Source: Paraburkholderia silvatlantica (GTDB lineage Bacteria; Pseudomonadota; Gammaproteobacteria; Burkholderiales; Burkholderiaceae). From it: 64,000 bases of DNA. Every line of letters begins with the position of its first letter. The stretch's first letter is position 1. Location of the stretch: NCBI RefSeq assembly GCF_003096715.1, contig NZ_QEOL01000027.1, positions 33,365 to 97,364 on the forward strand. Reading direction: 5' to 3'. Below the pieces are notes generated by a model, which saw nothing but the letters and a program-made list of their open reading frames with translations, did no database searches and was not told the DNA's origin. A program made the position numbers and the translations under genes. Below, piece by piece: positions 17,738-26,201 of the stretch.

Positions 17738-18676
17738 TTATCCGAGGCAGGCACCGAGCACCGTGCGTAGCACGATGCCTACACAGGCACCGGCGATAGC
17801 GGGCATGGCGTTCTTGCCGATACGAGTCCCGGCAGACAAAAGGATGGCGACGCCAGGAAGGTCCAGGGGGTGGAGCAGGAACCCCGCGCCTCCTGCAGTC
17901 GTCACGGCTGCCGGAAGAATATGTCGGACAGCCATATCATGCACGACTCCAACCAACGCCGTGCTGCCTGCGAGATACTTGGTCAAACTAGGCAACGTGA
18001 ACGCAGGGTCGATATCGAGATGAGAGAGAACCGGGGTGAGTATGGTTTCGAGCCACTGGATGGCTCCCGCCTGTTGCAGTGCCGTGACGACGACCAGTGA
18101 TGCCAGCAGCATCGGGATGATGTTGATCACGATCTGGATGGCCTCGGCTCCGCTCACGTTGATGATTTTCAGGAGCGAAGACGGTTTGTTCGTGGCTTCT
18201 TGCTCGAAAGCTGTGGTCTCGTGCATTGCCGTGGACAGCGTGCGGCCAAACAGCCAGTAAGTGCTGGAGGCGGCCATGATTCCACCCAATGCGGACAGGG
18301 CGAGCGTCGGTCCGACTTTGAGTCCCACGACTGCCATCGGAAATAGTGCGTTGGCCGGCGCCATAGCCAGCACCGCAGCCAGGGCAGCGGACAGATGGCG
18401 ATCGGAGGTGCCACGGTCCTCCATGAGCGCCAAGGTTGGCAATGGCGCTACGAAGCTGACGAAACTGATCTGCACCATGGCCAGTACCCCCATGCCGGTG
18501 AGGCCGAAGGGGCGGGCGACAGGAGCCAAGATCTGGATGAACCAGTCCAGAACACCCCATACTTCGAGTGCTCGTAGCAGGATCATCATTACGACCATGA
18601 TTGGCAGCAGGGTATATAGTGATACGTCTACGGCTCCATGACCTGCGTGGAGCACAATTTCGATCAAATTCTCCAT
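17738..18676 (-). CDS. Nucleoside-recognition (Gate) domain membrane protein
   Basis: 312 residues with about eight hydrophobic segments and two homologous halves typical of nucleoside-recognition/Gate proteins (SpmA/SpmB-like), seen in LLPIMVVMMILLRALEVWG and IPMLLASLVVVTALQQAGAI with paired PxLxxLDIDPAF and KYLAGSTA elements. Such proteins are thought to move small solutes, but substrates are largely unknown. It stands alone, between IS debris and the GST gene, separated from the GST by a strong hairpin. Confidence 0.8.
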   Translation of the reverse strand: MENLIEIVLHAGHGAVDVSLYTLLPIMVVMMILLRALEVWGVLDWFIQILAPVARPFGLTGMGVLAMVQISFVSFVAPLPTLALMEDRGTSDRHLSAALAAVLAMAPANALFPMAVVGLKVGPTLALSALGGIMAASSTYWLFGRTLSTAMHETTAFEQEATNKPSSLLKIINVSGAEAIQIVINIIPMLLASLVVVTALQQAGAIQWLETILTPVLSHLDIDPAFTLPSLTKYLAGSTALVGVVHDMAVRHILPAAVTTAGGAGFLLHPLDLPGVAILLSAGTRIGKNAMPAIAGACVGIVLRTVLGACLG

Positions 18677-18726
18677 TCTTTATCCCTATTCGATTGGGGC
18701 GGGCGGTTTTCCGTGAGTCGTGACCG

Positions 18727-18771
18727 AATGACAGAAGCTCCCGGAGGTGCGTCCCGGGAGCTTCTGTCATT
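18727..18771. terminator. Strong 18-bp hairpin behind the GST gene
   Basis: Arms 18727-18744 and 18754-18771 are perfect reverse complements, with core ACAGAAGCTCCCGG, around a 9-base loop. The hairpin begins 17 bp past the GST stop codon and lies before the next gene on the same strand. There is no long T-run, so termination is inferred from position and stem strength. Confidence 0.55.
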
Positions 18772-18788
18772 GGCGGGTGAACTGGAAT

Positions 18789-19442
18789 CTAGACCGGTGC
18801 AGGTCCCGACATCGTCATCCAGTTTTGTACGCTCGGACGCTCCTGAACCTTCTTGTGCCAAGCGTGCAGCGCCTCGAGTTCGGCGGGAACCTCGAGTTTC
18901 ACGATCTTGGTGAAGACCAGCCCGCCGATCACGGCGATATCGGCCATCGAGAAGAAATCACCTGCAATATACGGTTGCTTTTGCAGTACGCCGTCGAGAT
19001 AGCGCATGCCGCGCACCGCCTTGTCACGCATGCGGTTGCCCCACTCGGGATTCTGATAAAGCTCGACGTGCGGGCCAAGCCCCGGCGTACTGTGGTGAAA
19101 ATAGACGCTGACGGCATCGAGGAACTCGATCTCGGTACGCTTGTTCATCATGTGGATGAGGCCCTTTTCGAGGGCTGTTCGGCCGGTCAGCGTGGGTGCC
19201 CCGTCGAGATTGTCGAGATACTCGGTGATGGCGGTACATTCGGCGATGCGCGTACCGTCTTCGAGTTCCAGCACGGGCAGCGTGCCCGAGTAGTTAATGG
19301 CGAGAAACTCCGGCAACTTGTGCTCGCCTTTCCACAGATTGACGGATTCGAAGCGCACCCGGGACTGCAGGTTCTTTTCTGCGATAGCGATGCGAACGCG
19401 GGCCGGATAGGGGCCATCGAACCAGTCATAGATCTTCATCAT
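18789..19442 (-). CDS. Glutathione S-transferase family protein
   Basis: 217 residues: thioredoxin-like N-terminal domain (MKIYDWFDGPYPARVRIAIA, then the cis-proline region GTLPVLELEDGTRIAECTAI with the glutathione-binding E-S/T-like pair) and an all-helical C-terminal domain (YIAGDFFSMADIAVIGG, the N-capping box). ATG follows AAGGAAAAGG; the second Met may be the start. GSTs conjugate glutathione to electrophiles or isomerise substrates such as maleylpyruvate. It has its own promoter with TetR-type operators, so it belongs to the 18.8-26 kb regulon. Confidence 0.88.
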   Translation of the reverse strand: MMKIYDWFDGPYPARVRIAIAEKNLQSRVRFESVNLWKGEHKLPEFLAINYSGTLPVLELEDGTRIAECTAITEYLDNLDGAPTLTGRTALEKGLIHMMNKRTEIEFLDAVSVYFHHSTPGLGPHVELYQNPEWGNRMRDKAVRGMRYLDGVLQKQPYIAGDFFSMADIAVIGGLVFTKIVKLEVPAELEALHAWHKKVQERPSVQNWMTMSGPAPV

Positions 19443-19460
19443 TTCCTTTTCCTTGTCAAA

Positions 19461-19528
19461 CTAACGATAGGTAGATTTATGATAAAGATAGACGTTCCGG
19501 GCGTCAACAACTAACTAACGATTGTTAG
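19461..19528 (-). promoter_or_regulatory. GST promoter with two TetR-type operators
   Basis: On the minus strand TTGACG (19502-19507), a 17-bp spacer and TATCAT (19479-19484) form a promoter. A 14-bp palindrome CTAACGATTGTTAG lies upstream of the -35 (19515-19528), and a degenerate copy (12 of 14 matching) lies downstream of the -10 at 19461-19474. The promoter core resembles that at 24330-24358, and the palindrome recurs at 24311 and 25363. Confidence 0.75.
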
Positions 19529-19841
19529 AATGCGAATGCGAATGCGATGTGCAGAAGGTGTGGAGACTGTCGTATGTGTCAACGCGATCCGCGATTGTGT
19601 ATCGAAGGTGGAGATCCAGCAGCGTTGGATCCAGGATGGAGCTGTGATTCCATCCTGCAAGGATGAAGTTGTCAGCCTGCGTACGCCCTTATCGATGAAA
19701 AAGGCCACATTAACGTACGGGACAGCATGACTCGACGAGCCGGAGCCGAGAACGCCGCCCCGCTTGGCCGCGACGGGTAGTCGTTGACCGGAGGCAGGGC
19801 GACAGTCAACGATTGCAAGTGCCGGTAGAGCCGAAGTTCCT
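19529..19841. other. Gene-free stretch with a small hairpin
   Basis: No gene recognised. A perfect 9-bp inverted repeat (19632-19640 with 19649-19657, CAGGATGGA and TCCATCCTG) lies about 185 bp beyond the quinone-oxidoreductase stop codon, reading along that gene's strand. Minus-strand frames across it look non-coding. Confidence 0.4.
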
Positions 19842-20816
19842 TTATGGCTTGAGCAGTACCGCGCCTCCTGCCGTGCCGCTTTCGAGCGCCGCATGCGCCG
19901 CCGCTGCGTCGGCCAGCGGAAAGACTTTCGACGGGGCGGCCTTGATTACGCCAGCGGCCACTGCAGCAAACACAGCATTTGCCCGACGGCGATATTCTTG
20001 CAGATCGGTTGCGTGCGCCGCGAGTCCAGGCCGTGTGAGAAACAGAGACCCCTTGGCATTCAACGTGCCGATTGGGACGGGGTCGGGCACCCCGCCGGAT
20101 GCGCCGAACGAAACCATCATGCCACGGGCTCGCAAAGAGTCGAGCGAAGCAGTGAAGGTCGGCTTGCCGATACCGTCGTAGACCACGTCGGCTTTCTGCC
20201 CGCTCGTGAGTTTGGCGACTTCAGATGGCAGATCGCAGTCCCCCCATACGAGAACCGCATCACAGCCGGCGGCCTGCGCACGTGCCACGCTTAGGTTTTT
20301 GGATACTACGCCGATGACGAAGGCGCCTAATGCTTTTGCCCACGGTGCCATGAGTTGGCCTAGCGCACCGGCGGCTCCATAGAGCAGCACGATACTGCCG
20401 CTGCTGACCGCATAGGTGCTGTGCAGCAGATAATGGGCGGTGATGCCTTTGAATAGCACCGTTGCCGCATCTTCTGTACTTAGCTCGTCCGGGAGTCGGA
20501 TGAGGCGGTCGGCTGGATAAAGCCGGCCGCTCGCATAGCTACCTAGCGGCCCCAGGATGTAGGCAACACGGTCACCTACAGCGACATTGGTAACCCCGGC
20601 ACCGGTAGCAGTCACAAGACCGGACGCTTCAAGTCCCAGGCCATTCGGGAGCGGAATCGGGACAGTTCCGTTGCGCTGGGTAACATCCAGATAGTTGACG
20701 CCAATTGCTTCCTGTTCAATCCAGGCTTCGCCGGGGCCAGGGTGTGCCTTCTCGATCGGTTCGACCCGGAGGACTTCCGGACCGCCTGGTTGGGTGAGGC
20801 GTATCGCGATATCCAC
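19842..20816 (-). CDS. Quinone oxidoreductase-like MDR protein
   Basis: 324 residues; GTG start at 20816 with AGGAG seven bases upstream (an out-of-frame ATG overlaps it). The order NYLDVTQRNG, GLEASGLVTATGAGV, YGAAGALGQLMAPWAKALGA and VYDGIGKPTFTASLDSLRARG matches NADPH:quinone reductases (QorA type), with no zinc ligands. The family reduces quinones or other alpha,beta-unsaturated carbonyls. It is last in the amidase operon and probably acts with the GST against, or in the breakdown of, an electrophilic compound. Confidence 0.88.
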   Translation of the reverse strand: MDIAIRLTQPGGPEVLRVEPIEKAHPGPGEAWIEQEAIGVNYLDVTQRNGTVPIPLPNGLGLEASGLVTATGAGVTNVAVGDRVAYILGPLGSYASGRLYPADRLIRLPDELSTEDAATVLFKGITAHYLLHSTYAVSSGSIVLLYGAAGALGQLMAPWAKALGAFVIGVVSKNLSVARAQAAGCDAVLVWGDCDLPSEVAKLTSGQKADVVYDGIGKPTFTASLDSLRARGMMVSFGASGGVPDPVPIGTLNAKGSLFLTRPGLAAHATDLQEYRRRANAVFAAVAAGVIKAAPSKVFPLADAAAAHAALESGTAGGAVLLKP

Positions 20817-20914
20817 ATTTCACTCCTGTTGATCTCTGATTTCCCGATTCCGATTTTACGGTCGGCAATGTTGGCCTTGCACTGTGCAAGGCCGAAGCGC
20901 AGGCGCTGGGGGGA

Positions 20915-22342
20915 TCACGCCCGTACGCCCATGCCCGGCAAGTCGGGGTGAAGGTCGCGAACCGGACTCACGTTCTCAAGTAGCGAAGCCAGGTATAGAG
21001 TGGTGGACTCCGCCAGCCACGGCGCGACTAGCTGGACTGAGATTGGCAGTCCGTCGCGACTTGTGCCGAAGCGCATCGACAGCCCCGGTAGTCCTGTCAC
21101 GTTGAACGGCACGGTCGCCCGCGGAATGTGCAGGGACGACACCGTCTGGCCATTGATGACGAACTCTGCGGCGTCGTGCTCGTGTGCCGGCACCGGTGTC
21201 ACCGGGCTGAGTAGCGCGTCGTAACGCTGGAAGTAGTCGACGAAGCCATCGCGCAGTTCCTCGGCCTGCTGTTCTGCTTGCACGAAATCGCTGATAGAGG
21301 TGTCCGGTGTGTCATAGACGAGTTGGACATATTTGAAGATGTCAGACTCATGCCCGGCGGTCACCTTTTGGAAGTCGGGCTTGGCCTCCATTTCCTGCAG
21401 CTTCCAGAACACGTCGATGGCATCGACCTGTTCGAGTACAGGGATACGTACAGGCTCGACGATGATGCCCAGGCCCTTCAACGCTTCGGCGGCGGCTTGC
21501 ACGGTCGCGGCGACGTCGTTGTCCACCGGACCGAGGCCCGAATCCACCAGCCAGCCCACTCGAAGCGGCTGACCAGGGTTCGCGCTCACGCCAATGTCCA
21601 GCTTCAGCGGGCTCGTCGAGTAACCACCTGCGCCGTCCGGCCCGGCCAGCAGCGAGTAGGCGAGTGCGATGTCTCGCACGGTGCGGGCCATCGGACCGAC
21701 ATGCCAGAAGCGGCGCGAGACGCGCGGCCAGAGACCCGTCATGGGAATGCGACCGTGGGTAGCCTTGAGCGCCACGATGCCGGTATGGGCCGCCGGGCCA
21801 CGCAGCGAGATGGCAACGTCGCTGCCCAAGCCTATCGGTGACATGCCGGCAGCGATAGCAGCCGATTCGCCGCCGCTCGACCCGCCCGGCGTGCGGTCCA
21901 GATTCCACGGGTTGTTGGCGCGTCCCGACAGCAAGTTGTCGGTCTCGATGGCATAGGAGAATTCCGGAAGATTGGTTTTCGCCAGCAGGATTGCGCCGGC
22001 CTGTTTCATGCGGGCAACGGTTGTTGCGTCAGTGTCGGGAACGCGCCCCTTGAAGATCGGCGAGCCGCGCTGGGTTCGCACACCGGCTGTATCGATCGAA
22101 TCCTTGGCGGTGAAGGGAACACCGTGTAACGGAGCAAGTTTTTGCCGTGCCATCACGGCGGCTTCCGCTGCTTTCGCTGCTTTCAACGCATCGTCCGCGA
22201 CGGCGACGATTGCGTTCAGACTGGGATTGAGGGCTTCGATGCGGTCCAGATGCGCTTGCATGACTTCGACCGGGGAAACCTTCCTGGTGCGAATCAGCTC
22301 GGCCAGCTTGGTTGCGTCGGCATAGGTAAGATCGGTGGTCAT
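20915..22342 (-). CDS. Amidase (amidase-signature family), first of two paralogues
   Basis: 475 residues. ATG at 22342 follows AGGAG. The signature region holds the catalytic Lys (FTAKDSID), the cis-Ser (GGSSGGESAA) and the nucleophilic Ser in SDVAISLRGPAA, where most members have GGSxR. The family hydrolyses amides to acids and ammonia. It is strongly similar along its length to the amidase at 22845-24254, so the pair arose by duplication and has diverged mainly in the C-terminal substrate region. A tautomerase pseudogene separates them in the same operon. Confidence 0.9.
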   Translation of the reverse strand: MTTDLTYADATKLAELIRTRKVSPVEVMQAHLDRIEALNPSLNAIVAVADDALKAAKAAEAAVMARQKLAPLHGVPFTAKDSIDTAGVRTQRGSPIFKGRVPDTDATTVARMKQAGAILLAKTNLPEFSYAIETDNLLSGRANNPWNLDRTPGGSSGGESAAIAAGMSPIGLGSDVAISLRGPAAHTGIVALKATHGRIPMTGLWPRVSRRFWHVGPMARTVRDIALAYSLLAGPDGAGGYSTSPLKLDIGVSANPGQPLRVGWLVDSGLGPVDNDVAATVQAAAEALKGLGIIVEPVRIPVLEQVDAIDVFWKLQEMEAKPDFQKVTAGHESDIFKYVQLVYDTPDTSISDFVQAEQQAEELRDGFVDYFQRYDALLSPVTPVPAHEHDAAEFVINGQTVSSLHIPRATVPFNVTGLPGLSMRFGTSRDGLPISVQLVAPWLAESTTLYLASLLENVSPVRDLHPDLPGMGVRA

Positions 22343-22458
22343 GGGTTTCTCCTGATGACCATTGTTGAATAAAGCTGATTCGGTAGCGTCGGCCTGTAGG
22401 CCAAGTCGGAGCTGTCTTTCGCTGAAGTGGTATATAACAGCGGCAAGTGAGGTTCTTG

Positions 22459-22783
22459 TTAGTCACCTTTGTCGAAGGGACTGAACCCTCGACCGAAGGA
22501 GAAGTTTTCCGGCGGAATGGGCACGAGTGAAATGAACACTTCGTCCGGATCGATTCCGACGTTTTCATGCAGTAGCTGGACGATCGTTTGCTGATCGTTT
22601 GATGTCCATGTACGTCGGGTGAATGAACATCCAGCTGTCCTCGCGCTCGATCAGAGTGACGAACTAGTCTTCTACGGGCAGGCCGAAGCTATCCGCAAGG
22701 GACTGAGCCAGCGAATCGGCGATCTTCTTTCTGTGCTCCCGCGAATATCTGCCTGCGGGGACGTGCACATTGAAGACGGACAT
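22459..22783 (-). pseudogene. Tautomerase (4-OT superfamily) pseudogene
   Basis: From ATG 22783 (AGGAG upstream) the frame gives SVFNVHVPAGRYSREHRKK... to GLPVED, then a TAG at 22664-22666. It continues FVTLIERED, FIHPTYMDIKRSAN, and after a frameshift or small deletion NVGIDPDEVFISLVPIPPEN ending at 22459. The catalytic N-terminal residue that should follow Met is Ser instead of Pro, and a central block seems deleted. The gene cannot make an active enzyme as read. It lies between the two amidase genes. Confidence 0.8.
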
Positions 22784-22844
22784 TTCATGCTCCTGTTGAA
22801 AAGTATTGCGTCCAGAAGCTCGTGGTTTCCGGACGCTGCTGAAG

Positions 22845-24254
22845 TCAGAGTGTCGGGCGAATACCGCGTACCGGGCTCACGGCCTCGAGCAGCGAGGCAA
22901 CGTGGAGAATGGTCGACTCTGCTTGCCACTTGCCGACGATCTGTACGTTGATCGGCAGACCCTCCTTGCTCGTGCCGAAACGCATCGAGACGCCCGGCAA
23001 GCCGGCGACGTTGAGCGGTACCGTCGCACCTTGAAGATAGGTGGCATCTACTTTTTGGCCGTCGATGACGAATTCCTCGACACCGTGCTTGTGGGCCGGA
23101 ATCGGCAGGACGTGAGTGATCAGCGCGTCGTATCGCGCGAAGTAGTCGGCATAGCCGTCGCGGATGCGCTCGGCTGCCTGCTCGGCCTCGATGTAGTCCT
23201 TCATCGAGGTGTCGGGCAGGGAGAGCATGGTCTTTGCCATTTTGAAGAGTTCGTCCTGACGCCGGCCGGCGCTGGCCTCGGCGAAGGCCGGCTTCATTTC
23301 CATGACGTGCAGCTTGTTGAACACGTCGAGCGCGAAATCACGCTCGAGCGCGGGAATGCCCACCGGCTCGACGAAGACGCCGATGTCCTTCAGCGCTTCT
23401 GCTGCTGCCCGCACCGTCGCCGTGACTTCGGGATCGACCGGCCCGAAGCCAGGGCCGACCATCCAGCCCACACGTAGTTGACGATACGGTTGACGGCCAA
23501 TGCCGGCGTCGAACGGGACAGTGCTGGAGGCAAAGGCGTCCAGGCCATCGGGGCCGGCGAGTTGAGAGAAGGCGAGCGCGATGTCGCGCACCGAACGGGC
23601 CATGGGGCCGACATGCCAGAAGCGGCGCGGCGCGCGAGGCCAGATGCCGGTCATGGGCACGCGGCCGTGGGTGGCTTTCATCGAGGTGATGCCGGTTTGT
23701 GCGGCTGGGCCACGCACCGAGATGGCGAGATCAGTACCGAGACCGATCGGCGACATGCCCGCTGCAATGGCCGCCGATTCGCCACCGCTCGAGCCGCCGG
23801 ACGTGCGGGTCAGATCCCAAGGGTTGTTCGTCGCACCGGTGAGCAGGTTGTCGCTCTCGATCCAGTAGGAAAACTCCGGGAGGTTCGTCTTCGCGAGCAG
23901 GATGCCACCGGCCTGTTTCATGCGAGCAACGCTGGTCGCATCGGTATGGGGGCGGCGGCCCTTGAATATCGGTGAGCCGCGTTGCGTCAGTACGCCTGCG
24001 GTGTCGATCGAATCCTTCGCCGTGAAGGGTACCCCGTGGAGCGGGCCGAGTGTTTCACCCGACAGGACCGCGGCCTCCGCCACCTTCGCCGCCTTGAGCG
24101 CGTCATCGGCCACCGTAACGATCGCATTGATCTTGGAGTTCACGGCAGATATCCGGTCGAGATGCGCTTGCACGACTTCTACCGGAGAGACTTCTTTGGT
24201 GCGAATCAGCTCGGCCAGCTTGGTCGCATCCTGATAAACGAGTTCCGAGTTCAT
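22845..24254 (-). CDS. Amidase (amidase-signature family), second paralogue
   Basis: 469 residues, ATG at 24254 after AAAGGCAAGCC. It keeps the same three elements as its paralogue: Lys in FTAKDSID, cis-Ser in GGSSGGESAA and nucleophile Ser in DLAISVRGPAAQ. It is the first gene of the minus-strand operon and carries a TetR-type operator just upstream. Long stretches match the amidase at 20915-22342. Substrate unknown; products would be an acid and ammonia or an amine. Confidence 0.9.
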   Translation of the reverse strand: MNSELVYQDATKLAELIRTKEVSPVEVVQAHLDRISAVNSKINAIVTVADDALKAAKVAEAAVLSGETLGPLHGVPFTAKDSIDTAGVLTQRGSPIFKGRRPHTDATSVARMKQAGGILLAKTNLPEFSYWIESDNLLTGATNNPWDLTRTSGGSSGGESAAIAAGMSPIGLGTDLAISVRGPAAQTGITSMKATHGRVPMTGIWPRAPRRFWHVGPMARSVRDIALAFSQLAGPDGLDAFASSTVPFDAGIGRQPYRQLRVGWMVGPGFGPVDPEVTATVRAAAEALKDIGVFVEPVGIPALERDFALDVFNKLHVMEMKPAFAEASAGRRQDELFKMAKTMLSLPDTSMKDYIEAEQAAERIRDGYADYFARYDALITHVLPIPAHKHGVEEFVIDGQKVDATYLQGATVPLNVAGLPGVSMRFGTSKEGLPINVQIVGKWQAESTILHVASLLEAVSPVRGIRPTL

Positions 24255-24310
24255 GGCTTGCCTTTTGTGGAAGTTGACAGACGATGCAAAAAGTCAGGCT
24301 TTGTGACTAC

Positions 24311-24358
24311 CTAACGTTTGTTAGATAAAAAGATAGACGTTGTCGTGCATCTCGTCAA
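24311..24358 (-). promoter_or_regulatory. Amidase-operon promoter and TetR-type operator
   Basis: On the minus strand TTGACG (24353-24358), 17 bp and TATCTT (24330-24335) form a promoter. The perfect-arm palindrome CTAACGTTTGTTAG (24311-24324) lies just downstream of the -10, where a repressor would block initiation. The same 14-mer is at 25363-25376 before tetR. Confidence 0.78.
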
Positions 24359-24384
24359 CAACTTTTTCGTGGAGGGAAAAAGAC

Positions 24385-24489
24385 GTGAAGAGCGAGCTAG
24401 CTGAAAGGTCGTGCAACGGAATTGGGGCGGCTACGACAAAGGCCGCTCAGGCATTCACATACGTATCGATACTGGGCGCCGCACCTTAG
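24385..24489 (+). pseudogene. Decayed N-terminus of a second TetR gene
   Basis: A GTG with GGAGGG upstream starts a 34-codon frame (VKSELAERSCNG, AATTKAAQAFTYV) ending at a TAG. The leader TTTTCGT.GAGGG and the first codons GTGAAGAGC match the intact tetR start at 25436 (VKSQVSTNSSDKILAAATKIAQ), then likeness fades. It appears to be the relic of a tetR once divergent from the amidase operon. The following 24490-24714 shows no gene. Confidence 0.6.
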
Positions 24490-24714
24490 TTAATGCTCAG
24501 AGTTCTCCGGGTTGTACGTCGTAGATCTGTGGCAACGTGAGCGACGTGCTTGACCAGTTACTTGAGAATGGCGCTCAAGCCGGCAATCCGTCGCTTGAAG
24601 CGGAGTGCGGCTTCTCGTCGAACCGGGCGTGTGGACAATCCTAGGATGTCTAGCAGACCAGCCGATTAGTAGCTACCATATGTTAGTTAGCCTGTTCCAC
24701 GAAAGGAGGGCGAC

Positions 24715-25152
24715 ATGCCAACCTATGTTTGCTGGACTAAAACCGGACGACTTTCCTCCGACCAACGCGCGCAAATCGCAAAGTCTGTCACGGAGATACA
24801 TCATGAAGTGGGTCGCGCTCCGCGCTACTTCGTGCAGGTTATCTTCAATGAACTAGGGGCCCAATCCCATTTCATCGGTGGGACCGAGGCATCGGTTGAC
24901 CAGATCTGGATCCGTGCAGATATTCGATCAGGGCGAACCCAAGAGCAAAAAGACCAATTGCTAATGCGCATTGCTGACGAGGTTTCCGAAATTGCGGGAA
25001 CCTCCAGGGAAAGCGTTTGGGTCTATATTTCCGACATTCCGGGTCCGAGCGTGCTGGAGTTTGGTCGCATTCTTCCACCTCCCGGAGAGGAAGACACCTG
25101 GTTTGCCGCGCTCTCCGTTGAACTTCAAGAACGCTTGCGCTCGCTGACCTGA
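24715..25152 (+). CDS. cis-CaaD-like tautomerase superfamily enzyme
   Basis: 145 residues. ATG at 24715 follows AAAGGAGG. Counting from the proline exposed after Met removal, it has Pro1, His28, Arg70, Arg73, Tyr103 and Glu114, exactly the six residues known for cis-3-chloroacrylic acid dehalogenase. Length (144 against 149) also fits. cis-CaaD hydrates cis-3-chloroacrylate to malonate semialdehyde; homologues such as Cg10062 share the residues but act broadly or poorly. It lies between the amidase operon and tetR. An activity on a 3-substituted acrylate or acetylenic acid is likely, but native substrate is unknown. Confidence 0.85.
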   Translation: MPTYVCWTKTGRLSSDQRAQIAKSVTEIHHEVGRAPRYFVQVIFNELGAQSHFIGGTEASVDQIWIRADIRSGRTQEQKDQLLMRIADEVSEIAGTSRESVWVYISDIPGPSVLEFGRILPPPGEEDTWFAALSVELQERLRSLT

Positions 25153-25362
25153 TTGCCGGGCACGGTGTTGAGCTGATTTCCTGTCCTGATCTTTCCCTGT
25201 AGACGCCATGGGTATTGCAGTCCGCTGTGTGATGCTCGTCTCGGTCGCGATCCTGCCCTGGGGAAGCGAGCAGACCGTCCGCCCCACAGCCTGTTCAGCA
25301 GGTTGCAGCCTTGGCACTCGACGTGAGTCTTTCGAGACTAAGGCCTGCGTACAGAAAACTGA

Positions 25363-25398
25363 CTAACGTTTGTTAGATCGTCAGATGTGGGCTACAAT
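25363..25398 (+). promoter_or_regulatory. tetR promoter with overlapping operator
   Basis: The palindrome CTAACGTTTGTTAG (25363-25376) overlaps a -35 TTGTTA (25370-25375), followed by a 17-bp spacer and TACAAT (25393-25398). This geometry fits autorepression. The start codon is 37 bp downstream. Confidence 0.72.
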
Positions 25399-25435
25399 AC
25401 GGCACAGTCAACACTTTTCGTCGAGGGCGAAAGCC

Positions 25436-26014
25436 GTGAAGAGCCAGGTAAGCACAAATTCCAGCGACAAGATCTTGGCTGCAGCGACCAAAATCGCGCA
25501 GGCGCACGGCTATGGTGGATTGAATGTCCGTGACCTGGCGGAGGAGGTGGGTATCAAGGCAGCAAGCCTTTATTATCATTTCCCGAGCAAGGCAGACCTG
25601 GCCGCCGCAGTCGCCAAGCGGTACTGGGAAGATTCGGCATCGACGCTGGAAGCGCTGCTGACCGATGTGCAAGATCCTCTCATTTGCCTGCGTAAATACC
25701 CAGAAACGTTTCGCAGGTCACTTGAGAATGACAACCGTATGTGTTTGTCCAGCTTTATGGCGGCAGAGTATGACGATCTCCCGGACGTCGTTAAGACGGA
25801 GGTCCAGATCTTCGCTGACGTCAATGTTGCTTGGCTCGGAAAGGTCTTATTAGCGGCAGGCGTAGTCGGCAACTCAAAAGAGGCTAAACGGCGAGCGCTC
25901 GCTATTTATGCTGCTGTCGCGGGTGCTCAGCTTATGGCCCGTAGCCGTTCTGATATCAAGCTTTTTGACACGATGATCGCGACTTATCGAGCGACAGGCC
26001 TTTTGCCGGCATGA
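25436..26014 (+). CDS. TetR-family repressor
   Basis: 192 residues from the GTG at 25436 (GAGGG upstream). Earlier in-frame starts at 25370 and 25385 lie upstream of or within the promoter and are rejected. The N-terminal helix-turn-helix reads DKILAAATKIAQAHGYGGLNVRDLAEEVGIKAASLYYHFPSKADL, then an all-helical ligand domain with a Cys in NRMCLSSFMA. It should bind the 14-bp CTAAC...GTTAG sites before itself, the amidase operon and the GST. By analogy with NemR-type repressors the inducer may be an electrophile; this is inference. Confidence 0.88.
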   Translation: MKSQVSTNSSDKILAAATKIAQAHGYGGLNVRDLAEEVGIKAASLYYHFPSKADLAAAVAKRYWEDSASTLEALLTDVQDPLICLRKYPETFRRSLENDNRMCLSSFMAAEYDDLPDVVKTEVQIFADVNVAWLGKVLLAAGVVGNSKEAKRRALAIYAAVAGAQLMARSRSDIKLFDTMIATYRATGLLPA

Positions 26015-26201
26015 ATGGGAGGCAAATCACTCATTGGGATGAGGGTTTGTGGTGCTCTATTCCGTAGCCGTGGTGCGCCTGGCGCGATTCTGCAGATCGA
26101 ATCGCGTGTTAATCGTCCCTCGAGGTGATGGCGGAGAATATTGTTTCGATTTACAGAGTAGCGTCTTAAGCGTGACCTTGTGGCGTTGATCTTTCATCGA
26201 C

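Noticed and set aside
17420..17754. Minus-strand frames near the hairpin that look weakly protein-like
   Set aside because: They run through the palindrome and IS debris, lack a ribosome site and match no family I know.
18747..19514. A 255-codon plus-strand frame across the GST region
   Set aside because: Antisense to the GST gene, which has family motifs, an RBS and a promoter with operators.
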